A stretch of DNA of 64,000 bases, from contig NZ_CP104202.1 in assembly GCF_025244685.1 (NCBI RefSeq), positions 374,323 through 438,322 of the forward strand. The letters run 5' to 3'. Below, piece after piece: positions 34,573-42,318 of the stretch; within the stretch, counting starts at the first letter, position 1, and every line of letters begins with the position of its first letter. Below the pieces are notes generated by a model. It was given only the letters and a program-made list of their open reading frames with translations. It was not told where the DNA came from and ran no database searches. The stretch comes from Chlorobaculum sp. MV4-Y. GTDB lineage: Bacteria; Bacteroidota; Chlorobiia; Chlorobiales; Chlorobiaceae. The position numbers and the translations under genes are program-made.

Positions 34573-35517
34573 CTATCCCGCAGCCTTAACCAGCCGATCT
34601 CGTATCGCCCTTCCAATCCCTTTCTCCGGCGGTAGTTCGCAATAAATCGTCCCGATCCCCTCAGCATCGCATGTTCTGAAAAATCCGAACAGCACGCGGG
34701 CGTATTCGTTCATGTCTTGGCATTGGAGCGATTTGGCGGCTCCGGCGGGTGGGGTGGTGAGGCCGATCCAGGCGGTTTTTGGGTCAGTCGGCAGGCTTGG
34801 TGGCGGGGTTTCGACGAGGATGATTTCGGCTTCGGGGCTGTAGTGGCGGTATTTCTGGCCGGGGCTTTTCGGGGCTTCGCCCGGCTTGCAGGCGGTCGCT
34901 ATCTCGATGTCTGGAACCAGCTCGCGGAGGCTTTCGATGCTGACGGCTCCGGTGCGCAACAGGCGCGGCGGGTTGACCGAGCAGTCAACGATGGTCGATT
35001 CGAGGCCGATGGTACTTGGCTCGCCGCGCAAGAGGCAGGCGATTCTGCCGCCGAGGTCGTGATAGACCGTTTTCCAGTCCGTCGGGCTTGGACGGCCTGA
35101 AACGTTGGCCGATGGCGCAGCGACCGGATGCTTGCAGTGACGCAGAAACTCCGCGGCGACCGGGTGCGACGGGCAGCGCACGCCGATCGTCGGCAGTCCG
35201 GCGGAGACGATCTCCGGCACGGAGTTGCGCTTTTTCAGTACCAGCGTCAGCGGGCCGGGGAAAAAGCGTTCGATAAGCATCTTCGCCGTTTCACCGATCT
35301 CCGTTGCTACCTCGCCGATCCGGTCGGGCGTCGCCACGTGCACAATCAGTGGATTGTCCGAAGGCCGTCCTTTCGCTTTGAAAATCTTCGCCACTGCGTC
35401 CGGATTAAAGGCGTCGGCTCCGAGACCGTAAACGGTTTCGGTCGGAAACGCAACCGTTTCGCTACGGTTGAGGCAGCTTGCGGCCTCTTCGGGCCGGTCG
35501 GTCACGAGGGTCTGCAT
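34573..35517 (-). CDS. tsaC: L-threonylcarbamoyladenylate synthase (Sua5 type)
   Basis: A 314-residue enzyme that makes TC-AMP for the t6A modification of tRNAs decoding ANN codons. The YrdC domain (residues ~1-200) has TVAFPTETVYGLGADAF and HPVAAPSANVSGRPSPT. A Sua5-type C-terminal domain (PGQKYRHYSPEAEIIL) follows. The start at 35517 (MQTLVTD) is chosen; the longer open frame upstream overlaps the neighbouring kinase gene. Confidence 0.92.
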   Translation of the reverse strand: MQTLVTDRPEEAASCLNRSETVAFPTETVYGLGADAFNPDAVAKIFKAKGRPSDNPLIVHVATPDRIGEVATEIGETAKMLIERFFPGPLTLVLKKRNSVPEIVSAGLPTIGVRCPSHPVAAEFLRHCKHPVAAPSANVSGRPSPTDWKTVYHDLGGRIACLLRGEPSTIGLESTIVDCSVNPPRLLRTGAVSIESLRELVPDIEIATACKPGEAPKSPGQKYRHYSPEAEIILVETPPPSLPTDPKTAWIGLTTPPAGAAKSLQCQDMNEYARVLFGFFRTCDAEGIGTIYCELPPEKGIGRAIRDRLVKAAG

Positions 35518-35534
35518 CGGTCGGAGGATTGCGG

Positions 35535-36215
35535 TCAATGTGCGAGCGCCTTCAGCGCTTCGGGGAAAAACCAGGTGTAGCAGAGCAATCCCGTGACGGC
35601 TCCGGCCAGCGGCACGCTGAAATTGTCGTCGATCCTGAAGGCGCCGATTTTCAGCACCAGCGCCTCGGTGATGGTTCCGGCGATTGCTATGACAATCGCT
35701 GCGGGAAAGATCATGCCGGGGATGAACAGGACGACAGGCAGGGCGCTCGCGAAAAACGCCAGACTTCCTTCGAAGCTTTTCTGGCCGAAGCGGTGCCGCC
35801 CAAATCTTTTTCCAACCAGCGCCGCTACCGTGTCCGACACCGAGACCATCGCGAAAGCCGCGACGGCGATCGTTTTCGGGAAAAAGGCGATCAACGCGAA
35901 TGCCGCGAGGGTGATCCATGTCGCGCCGTTCAGATGCAGGCGCTCCCTGCTCAGCTCGTGATGCCGCAGCATGGTGCCGAAGGTCGAGTGGTACCAGGTC
36001 GAGAGGAATGGCACGAAATGTTTGGAAACATCGACCAGAAAGAATCCCGCCGTGACCGGAGCGAGGATCAGGAGCGCCTGTTTTCTGCCGATGTGCCAGT
36101 AGATCAGCGGAATCAACAGCGAGGAGAGGTGGATCGCCTTGCGCGCGAACTCGTAACGGAAATCGAGATGGTCGATCTCCGGTTCGATCTTTCCGTTTTT
36201 AAACGTTCTGTTCAT
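35535..36215 (-). CDS. Diacylglycerol/polyprenol kinase family membrane protein
   Basis: A 226-residue membrane protein with six to seven hydrophobic segments and the CTP-dependent kinase signature region MVSVSDTVAALVGKRFGRHRFG.KSFEGSLAFF. Relatives phosphorylate dolichol, phytol or diacylglycerol. In a chlorophototroph, phytol kinase or polyprenol kinase are both plausible; the sequence does not decide. The start at 36215 (MNRTFKNG) was chosen, because the upstream codons overlap the divergent promoter region of ppx. It is 17 nt upstream of tsaC. Confidence 0.8.
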   Translation of the reverse strand: MNRTFKNGKIEPEIDHLDFRYEFARKAIHLSSLLIPLIYWHIGRKQALLILAPVTAGFFLVDVSKHFVPFLSTWYHSTFGTMLRHHELSRERLHLNGATWITLAAFALIAFFPKTIAVAAFAMVSVSDTVAALVGKRFGRHRFGQKSFEGSLAFFASALPVVLFIPGMIFPAAIVIAIAGTITEALVLKIGAFRIDDNFSVPLAGAVTGLLCYTWFFPEALKALAH

Positions 36216-36423
36216 CACGCGAAGGGAATGCTGATCGGTTTGTTTTCCACTGCCCGGAAAAAATTCTTGCTGAATATACACCGAAAAAGCTGGATGTGGA
36301 AAAGAGAGCAGGCCAACAGGGGAGTCGCAAAATTCATCTCTGAATACCGGGCAGCGCGGGGTTCGTTTTTTGGTAAAATCGCTTATTTTATTCACGGAAG
36401 TTTCCGTTATCAGGTTCAAGCGC

Positions 36424-37980
36424 ATGTCATCAGAGAAACTCAGGCTGGCCGCCATCGATCTCGGCACCAACTCCTTTCACATGGTTATCGTCGAGGAGAG
36501 CGAAGAGAAGGGCATTGTTGAAATCGACCGTGTTAAGGATATGATCTGCATCGGTCGCGGCAGCATTTCCACCAAGTGGCTCGATCCGGCGGCGATGGAG
36601 GCGGGCGTGGCTACGCTCCGGAACTTCATCGTGCTGGCCACCCAGCGGGGCGTTGCGCCGCACAACATTCTCGCCTTTGCCACCAGCGCCATCCGCGAGG
36701 CCGATAACCGCGACGAGTTCATCGACATGGTGCGGCGCGAGACCGGCCTGAAGGTGCGGGTGATTACCGGAAAGGAGGAGGCGCAGTTCATCTACTACGG
36801 CGTGCGCAACGCCGTCACCCTGCGCGACAAGCCCGATCTCTTGTTCGACATCGGTGGCGGGTCGGTGGAGTTCATTATCGCCGACAAGTCGACGGTGCAT
36901 CTGCTCGAAAGCCGAAAGATCGGCGTGGCCAGGATGCTGGAGCGTTTCGTGACCACTGATCCGGTTTCGGCGCATGAGCTGAAGCTGCTGCAGCAGTTTT
37001 TCGCTGCCGAGATGTATGGCGGTGCGGCGGAGAAGGCGCGCGAACTCGGCGTGAGCCGGGCTATCGCCTCGTCGGGCACGGCGCAGAACATCGCCCGCAT
37101 GATTCGCTCGGGCAAGGATACTGAAGCGGCGGACGTGCTGAACCAGAGTGGTTTCAGCCGTCAGGAGTTTGAGAGCTTCTACCGGCAGGTGATTACGATG
37201 GACGCTCCGGCACGGCGCAAGCTGACCGGCCTCGACGAGAAGCGCGTCGATCTGATCGTGCCTGGTTTGATCCTGTTCGACACCATTTTCCGGGTATTCG
37301 GCATCAGGTATGTGGTGATCTCCGATTCTGCGCTGCGCGAGGGGATGGTGCTGCACCAGATCGCCTCCATCCGTGGTCGCGACGGCAGCGGCCAGCTCGA
37401 CATCCGGCGGCAGAGCGTGATGGAACTCGGCTACCGCTGCAACTGGCACAAACCACACTCGGAGCAGGTCGCCCGCCTCGCGCTGATGCTCTTCGACGAA
37501 CTCCATCCGCTGCACGGGCTCAAGGAGCGCTACCGTGAGCTGCTCGAATACGCGGCGATGCTGCACAACATCGGGGAGTTTATTTCGATTTCAGCGCACC
37601 ACAAGCACAGCCAGTATATCATTATGAATGCCGACCTGCGCGGCTTTTCGCCGACCGAAATCGACATCATCGGCAACGTCGCGCGTTACCACCGCAAGCA
37701 GCCGCCCACTGAAAAGCATCCGCTTTATAGCCAGCTCAAAGCATCGCATCGTCGAGCGGTCGATGTGCTCTCCGGCATCCTGCGCATCGCCAATGGTCTC
37801 GAACGTGGTCATCGCCAGAACGTGCAGTCGATCACAGCCCGCATCGACCAGGAGCACATTGTGCTGGAGGCGGTCACGCAGTTCGAGCCGGACATCGAAC
37901 TCTGGGCGGCTTGCGGGCTGAAGGAGTGGCTCGAAGAGGTGCTCGGCAAACCCATCATGATCGAGGCCCGCATCCGGTAA
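36424..37980 (+). CDS. ppx: Exopolyphosphatase / pppGpp phosphohydrolase
   Basis: A 518-residue protein of the ASKHA fold. It shows AAIDLGTNSFHMVIVE, an FATSAIREADN loop, and the phosphate-binding LLFDIGGGSVEFII, then a C-terminal HD-like domain (residues ~320-518; YRELLEYAAMLHNIGEFI). It degrades polyphosphate and/or pppGpp. The start at 36424 is preceded by CGC with weak ribosome site. Its stop overlaps the pabBC start (TAATG). Confidence 0.92.
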   Translation: MSSEKLRLAAIDLGTNSFHMVIVEESEEKGIVEIDRVKDMICIGRGSISTKWLDPAAMEAGVATLRNFIVLATQRGVAPHNILAFATSAIREADNRDEFIDMVRRETGLKVRVITGKEEAQFIYYGVRNAVTLRDKPDLLFDIGGGSVEFIIADKSTVHLLESRKIGVARMLERFVTTDPVSAHELKLLQQFFAAEMYGGAAEKARELGVSRAIASSGTAQNIARMIRSGKDTEAADVLNQSGFSRQEFESFYRQVITMDAPARRKLTGLDEKRVDLIVPGLILFDTIFRVFGIRYVVISDSALREGMVLHQIASIRGRDGSGQLDIRRQSVMELGYRCNWHKPHSEQVARLALMLFDELHPLHGLKERYRELLEYAAMLHNIGEFISISAHHKHSQYIIMNADLRGFSPTEIDIIGNVARYHRKQPPTEKHPLYSQLKASHRRAVDVLSGILRIANGLERGHRQNVQSITARIDQEHIVLEAVTQFEPDIELWAACGLKEWLEEVLGKPIMIEARIR

Positions 37981-39812
37981 TGGCTTTGTACGAAAAGCTT
38001 GCCAGGCCGGGATCGCTCTGGTTCGAATCGACCTTGCCCGGCGCGTTCTACGGCGATTCCCTCTTTTTCTCTAACCCGCTTGAAACGCTGACGCTCCATG
38101 CGGGCGACGACGTCGCGGCATGGTTCGACGCGCTGGAAGCGCGGCTCGATGCGGGCTATTGCCTCGCCGGATGGCTCGGCTACGAGGCGGGCTACCTGCT
38201 CGATTCGGCGCTCGCAGCTCTCGCCTCTGCCGGAGCTGATCGCGAGCTTCTCGGCTGGTTCGGTGTCTATCGCCGCCCGGAGCGTTTCAGCCGCGATGCT
38301 GTCGAGGCCGAGGACGCCGCCACCGTGTCGCAAAACTGTGCGGTCGGCGGTCTCGAATTCGAGTTTAGCGAAGCGGAGTACTGCCGAAAGATCGAATGGC
38401 TGCGGGCGGAGATCGCGGCGGGCAACGTCTATCAGGCGAACTTCACCGGGCGCTGCCGCTTCACCTTTGACGGCGCAATCGAGGCGCTCTACGTCTCGAT
38501 GAAGCGCCGCCAGCCCTCGCCGTGGTCGGCCTTTCTCAACACTGGCGACCGGGTGGTTCTCTCCTTTTCGCCGGAACTGTTTTTCGTCCGCGACGGCCAG
38601 TTGATCGAGACCATGCCGATGAAGGGCACCGCGCCGCGCCGCGAAAGTCCCGACGAAGATCTCGCTGAAAAAGCGGGACTGGCAAAGTGCGAGAAGAATC
38701 GCGCGGAGAATCTGATGATCGTCGATCTGTTGCGCAACGACCTCGGGCGCATCTGCGTGACCGGTTCGGTGCAGGCATCCGGCCTGTTCGAGACGCAGAC
38801 CTACCCAACGCTGCACCAGATGGTTTCGACCGTGCGTGGCGAGCTGCGTCCGGCGACCCGGCTGCACGATCTTTTTCGGGCGTTGTTTCCCTCCGGTTCC
38901 GTGACCGGCGCGCCGAAGGTGCGGGCGATGCAGCTCATCCGCGAGTTGGAGAAAAGCCCGCGCGGCATCTATACCGGTGCGGTTGGCTTTATGCTGCCTG
39001 AGGGGCGCATGGCTTTCAACGTGGCGATTCGTACCATCGAACTACAAGGGTGGAGCGGCGTGTATGGTACGGGCAGTGGCATCGTCTGGGACTCCGATCC
39101 ATATGCGGAGTACCGCGAATGTATGCTCAAGACGCGGATTCTCTCCGATCTCGTGCCGTCCGCCGCGCCGGATGTGCCGGGAATTTTCGAGACGATGCAG
39201 TGGAACGGCGGGGAGTTTCTCTTGCTCGACGATCATCTCGACCGGCTCATTTCTTCAGCCTCGGCACTTGGATTTACGTTCGACCGAAATGCAATCGTCG
39301 AAGCGCTGTCAGGCAAGTCTCAGGAGTTGCGTGAAGCAAGTGGCAGGCATCGCGTGCGGCTCACACTTTCTCACGACGGTGGGATATTGATAACTTCGGA
39401 GCCGTTCGATTTTGACGCATCCGGCAAGCCCGTGCGCGTCTGTATCGCCGCCGAACGAGTCGATTCGAGTGACCCGCTGCTTCGTCACAAAAGCATCGTT
39501 CGCGAACGCTACGACAGCGTATTTCGCGAGGCTCAGGGGAAAGGATTCGGCGAGGTGCTCTTTCTGAACGAGCGCGGAGAGGTCACTGAAGGCGCGATCA
39601 GCAACATTTTCGCGCGCATCGGTGGGCGCTGGCTGACGCCGCCGGAGTCGAGCGGACTGCTTAACGGCGTGTTCCGCCGCTACCTTTTGCGCACGCGCCC
39701 GTGGTTCGTCGAAAAAGCAATTACTCTCGACGAGCTGCGTCGGGCTGACATGGTGCTGATCTGCAATGCGCTGCGCGGCGCGCGCCCGGCACAGATTGTC
39801 ATGCCGGAATAA
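37980..39812 (+). CDS. pabBC: Aminodeoxychorismate synthase I / lyase fusion
   Basis: A 610-residue bifunctional protein. Residues ~1-370 are PabB (chorismate-binding; AGNVYQANFTGRC, MPMKGTAPRR, ALFPSGSVTGAPKVRAM). Residues ~385-610 are a PLP-dependent PabC lyase (LLRHKSIVRERYDSVF with the probable Schiff-base Lys, EVTEGAISNIFA). Together they make p-aminobenzoate for folate, upstream of FolP, which is also in this window. It needs a separate glutaminase (PabA). It overlaps ppx by one base. Confidence 0.93.
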   Translation: MALYEKLARPGSLWFESTLPGAFYGDSLFFSNPLETLTLHAGDDVAAWFDALEARLDAGYCLAGWLGYEAGYLLDSALAALASAGADRELLGWFGVYRRPERFSRDAVEAEDAATVSQNCAVGGLEFEFSEAEYCRKIEWLRAEIAAGNVYQANFTGRCRFTFDGAIEALYVSMKRRQPSPWSAFLNTGDRVVLSFSPELFFVRDGQLIETMPMKGTAPRRESPDEDLAEKAGLAKCEKNRAENLMIVDLLRNDLGRICVTGSVQASGLFETQTYPTLHQMVSTVRGELRPATRLHDLFRALFPSGSVTGAPKVRAMQLIRELEKSPRGIYTGAVGFMLPEGRMAFNVAIRTIELQGWSGVYGTGSGIVWDSDPYAEYRECMLKTRILSDLVPSAAPDVPGIFETMQWNGGEFLLLDDHLDRLISSASALGFTFDRNAIVEALSGKSQELREASGRHRVRLTLSHDGGILITSEPFDFDASGKPVRVCIAAERVDSSDPLLRHKSIVRERYDSVFREAQGKGFGEVLFLNERGEVTEGAISNIFARIGGRWLTPPESSGLLNGVFRRYLLRTRPWFVEKAITLDELRRADMVLICNALRGARPAQIVMPE

Positions 39813-39896
39813 GCGCCTCGAAGGTTGAAGCGCAACGGCTTGAGCCGTATATTGATACCAGAACTCATCTTAAGCAACCGCCAACCGCTTCCGGCC

Positions 39897-40355
39897 ATGA
39901 GAGACCACACGCCGAATTTCAAACTGCTCGAACTTTCCGATGCGAGCAAAACACTTGTCAGAGAGACCGTAACCCAGCTGCTCGAAAAGCTTGCCGGAGA
40001 CGGTCAGCTCACACCCGACGCCCGGCTTGAATTCTGGGTGGAGATTCCCGGCGTGAAGCATCCACGCGGCACCTTCCGGGGTGGTTGCCTCATGCCGGAC
40101 AGCTATCTCTGTCTGTCGGACTGGTTCGCCACCGGCAGTTCTGCCATCAAACCGGCGGAAGAGTACGCCAGCTCCGAAAATCCGCTCGATGCGGCATGGG
40201 CTGATTTCCTCGACGAACTCTATTACCAGATTGAAATTTTCACTTCCGTAGCTTCTGCCAATCAGGGCATCACGGTTGAACTCTGGGCCGGAACAAGGGG
40301 CAGGCCAGAATGCGAGTGGATTTATGCGGTGGATAAAAAGATAGAGCTGCCGTAA
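39897..40355 (+). CDS. Hypothetical protein, unrecognised family
   Basis: A 152-residue soluble acidic protein, starting MRDHTPNFKLLELSD. It has no signal peptide, Cys cluster or membrane segment. Features include an amphipathic N-terminal helix, a Trp-containing motif FWVEIPGVKHPRGTF and a C-terminal strand-rich part with TVELWAG. It is probably restricted to green sulfur bacteria. A TTG at 39825 would extend it by 24 residues without clear support. It ends beside a nonamer cluster. Confidence 0.65.
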   Translation: MRDHTPNFKLLELSDASKTLVRETVTQLLEKLAGDGQLTPDARLEFWVEIPGVKHPRGTFRGGCLMPDSYLCLSDWFATGSSAIKPAEEYASSENPLDAAWADFLDELYYQIEIFTSVASANQGITVELWAGTRGRPECEWIYAVDKKIELP

Positions 40356-40362
40356 GAGGGGG

Positions 40363-40389
40363 AGTGGACGCTGTGGACTTGGTGGACGA
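40363..40389 (+). repeat. Nonamer repeat cluster (G-rich strand +)
   Basis: Units AGTGGACGC, TGTGGACTT, GGTGGACGA with an exact 9-nt period, starting 8 nt after the TAA of the preceding gene, on its coding strand. Faces the cluster at 40421-40456 as an inverted repeat. Confidence 0.85.
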
Positions 40390-40420
40390 ATGCAGGAACG
40401 ATTTTCCCGCAATTTTCTCT

Positions 40421-40456
40421 TTGTCCACTCAGTCCACAGCGTCCACCAAGTCCACC
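40421..40456 (-). repeat. Nonamer repeat cluster overlapping the nth 3' end
   Basis: Minus-strand units GGTGGACTT, GGTGGACGC, TGTGGACTG, AGTGGACAA. The first three encode the last residues of nth (VDLVDAVD) and its stop codon. The facing + cluster could pair with it across about 30 nt. Confidence 0.85.
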
Positions 40457-41088
40457 TTTTCAGGCCATTCGCAGATTTCCCGAATCGCGCAGTTCGCGCA
40501 TTCGGGCTTTTTGGCTTTGCAGGTGTAGCGGCCGTGCAGCAGCAGGTAGTGGTGGAAGTCGATCAGTTTTTCTTCGGGAATGACTTTGACCAGCGCCTCT
40601 TCGGTCTCTTCCGGTTTCGATGTTTTGCAGAGGCCGATGCGGTTGGAGACCCGGTGCACATGCGTATCAACCGGCATGGCGGGGATGCCGAAGGCGTTGC
40701 CGAGCACCACGTTGGCGGTTTTCCGGCCAACTCCCGGCAGGCTCTCCAGCGCTTCGCGCGAGGCGGGGACCTCGCCGCCAAACTCATCGACAAGCCGCTG
40801 ACTCATGGCAAGGATGTTTTTCGCCTTGTTGTTGTAGTAGTTGATCGGGCGGATGATCGTTTTAATATCCTCCACATCCATTCGGCTCATGCTCGCGGCG
40901 TCGGGCGCTGCCTTGAAGAGCACGGCGGTGAGTTCGTTGACCTTCTTGTCGGTGGCCTGAGCGGCCATGATGGTGGCGACGAGAAGCTGAAAAGGGCTTT
41001 CAAAGTTCAGCTCGCTTTTCGGGTTCGGCCAAGCCTTCGACAGCGCCTGTTCGATGAAGTCGATCTTTTCACTCACGGAAGTGGTCAT
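40429..41088 (-). CDS. nth: Endonuclease III
   Basis: A 219-residue base-excision-repair glycosylase/AP lyase for oxidised pyrimidines. The helix-hairpin-helix LPGVGRKTANVVLG carries catalytic Lys123, and Asp141 sits in PVDTHVHRV. The 4Fe-4S loop has the exact C-X6-C-X2-C-X5-C spacing (CKAKKPECANCAIREIC). The tail VDLVDAVD is encoded by nonamer repeats rather than by family sequence. It starts 19 nt downstream of nusB on the same strand. Confidence 0.95.
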   Translation of the reverse strand: MTTSVSEKIDFIEQALSKAWPNPKSELNFESPFQLLVATIMAAQATDKKVNELTAVLFKAAPDAASMSRMDVEDIKTIIRPINYYNNKAKNILAMSQRLVDEFGGEVPASREALESLPGVGRKTANVVLGNAFGIPAMPVDTHVHRVSNRIGLCKTSKPEETEEALVKVIPEEKLIDFHHYLLLHGRYTCKAKKPECANCAIREICEWPEKVDLVDAVD

Positions 41089-41107
41089 CCTCTTTGAAAT
41101 AAGCCGG

Positions 41108-41602
41108 TTAGCGGTTTGGTTCCGTTTTCTGCATCTTCTGCTCGGAGTGGTCGATCAGGCCACGGCCGCACTTTTTGATCCGTCCTTCAGTCTTCATGTC
41201 GTTGAAGATGGCGTCGAGAATGCCGTTGACGAACTTGCTGCTCTTGTCGGTGCTGCTGAACTTCTTGGCGATCTCGATAGCCTCGTTGATCGACACCTTC
41301 GGCGGAATGTCCTCGCAGTAGAGAATTTCGGCCAGAGCCATCCGCAGGATGTTCTTGTCGATGATCGCAATGCGGCTCATGTCCCAGTTGAAGGTGTGCT
41401 TGGCGATATATCGATCGATCTCTTCACGGTTCTTGACGATGCTCTGCATCAGGTGGTTGAAGAACTTCATCGCGTTGGGATCGTCCATGATCTCTTTGGT
41501 CAGAAGCCAGTTTGCCGCTGAATCGGTATCGACATCCCGGAGTTCAAGCGTGTAAAGCGCCTGAAGAATTTTTTCCCGGATTTGCCGTCTGTAGGTTTTC
41601 AT
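41108..41602 (-). CDS. nusB: Transcription antitermination factor NusB
   Basis: A 164-residue all-helical protein starting [20 protein letters not shown], with the family end [30 protein letters not shown]. It binds boxA RNA with NusE for rRNA antitermination. The last ~25 residues (basic, to [11 protein letters not shown]) exceed the core fold. Between a HAD phosphatase gene and nth. Confidence 0.94.
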   Translation of the reverse strand: MKTYRRQIREKILQALYTLELRDVDTDSAANWLLTKEIMDDPNAMKFFNHLMQSIVKNREEIDRYIAKHTFNWDMSRIAIIDKNILRMALAEILYCEDIPPKVSINEAIEIAKKFSSTDKSSKFVNGILDAIFNDMKTEGRIKKCGRGLIDHSEQKMQKTEPNR

Positions 41603-41611
41603 GATGCGGTA

Positions 41612-42313
41612 TTAAGAGAGTTGTGGTGTAAGGATCTCGGTGATGACTTCACCGGTCTCCACAAAATTCTGGAACAGCGCTCCGGGCTGGTGCCGGGAGA
41701 GCTCCTGCATGGAAAAGTTGCCTGTCGCCACAGCGATGGAGCGGGCGTCGAGTGCCTTGGCGCAGCGAATGTCGTGCTCGGTGTCGCCGATGATAACGAT
41801 CTCCGTCGGGGAAAAGTTTTTTCCGGTGATCTGGCGGGCGCGTTCGTGGGCGATGCGGGGAAGTTCGTTGCGGTCGAGGGCGTCGTCGGCGAACGCGCCG
41901 AACGGGAAGTAGTGATCGATGCCGGGGAGTTTGAGTTTGTGGCGTCCGGAGGCCTCGAAGTTGCCGGTCAACAGGCCGAGCAGAATGTCGGAGCGGGATG
42001 AAAGTGCGTCGAGCAGCTCACGAACTCCTTCGAGCAGCGTGATGTCCGACGGGCGGGCGCGTTTCCGGAAGAGCGCGATGTAGGCCGCTTTTGCCTGGTC
42101 GAACTTTCCGGCGATCTCATCCTTCTGTAGGCCGCCGTTTTGCAGCACCTCATAGATGATGGCGCTGTCCATCTTGCCCGAAAAATCGTGCGTGCCGGTG
42201 CTGCCCTCGGTGCCGTACACCTCAAGCAGTGCATCTGCGAGCACGCGCCGGTTCATGGCGCCGACCTTCAGCAGGGTTCCATCGATGTCAAACAGAACAA
42301 GTTTACGGTACAT
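41612..42313 (-). CDS. HAD-superfamily phosphatase
   Basis: A 233-residue hydrolase with motif I LFDIDGTLLKVG (nucleophile Asp ~9), motif II LLTGN and motif IV VIIGDTEHDIRCAKA, plus a helical cap (residues ~15-90). Phosphoglycolate phosphatase-like; the substrate is uncertain. It lies 5 nt after smc and 9 nt before nusB, so it is within one operon. Confidence 0.85.
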   Translation of the reverse strand: MYRKLVLFDIDGTLLKVGAMNRRVLADALLEVYGTEGSTGTHDFSGKMDSAIIYEVLQNGGLQKDEIAGKFDQAKAAYIALFRKRARPSDITLLEGVRELLDALSSRSDILLGLLTGNFEASGRHKLKLPGIDHYFPFGAFADDALDRNELPRIAHERARQITGKNFSPTEIVIIGDTEHDIRCAKALDARSIAVATGNFSMQELSRHQPGALFQNFVETGEVITEILTPQLS

Positions 42314-42318
42314 TATCT

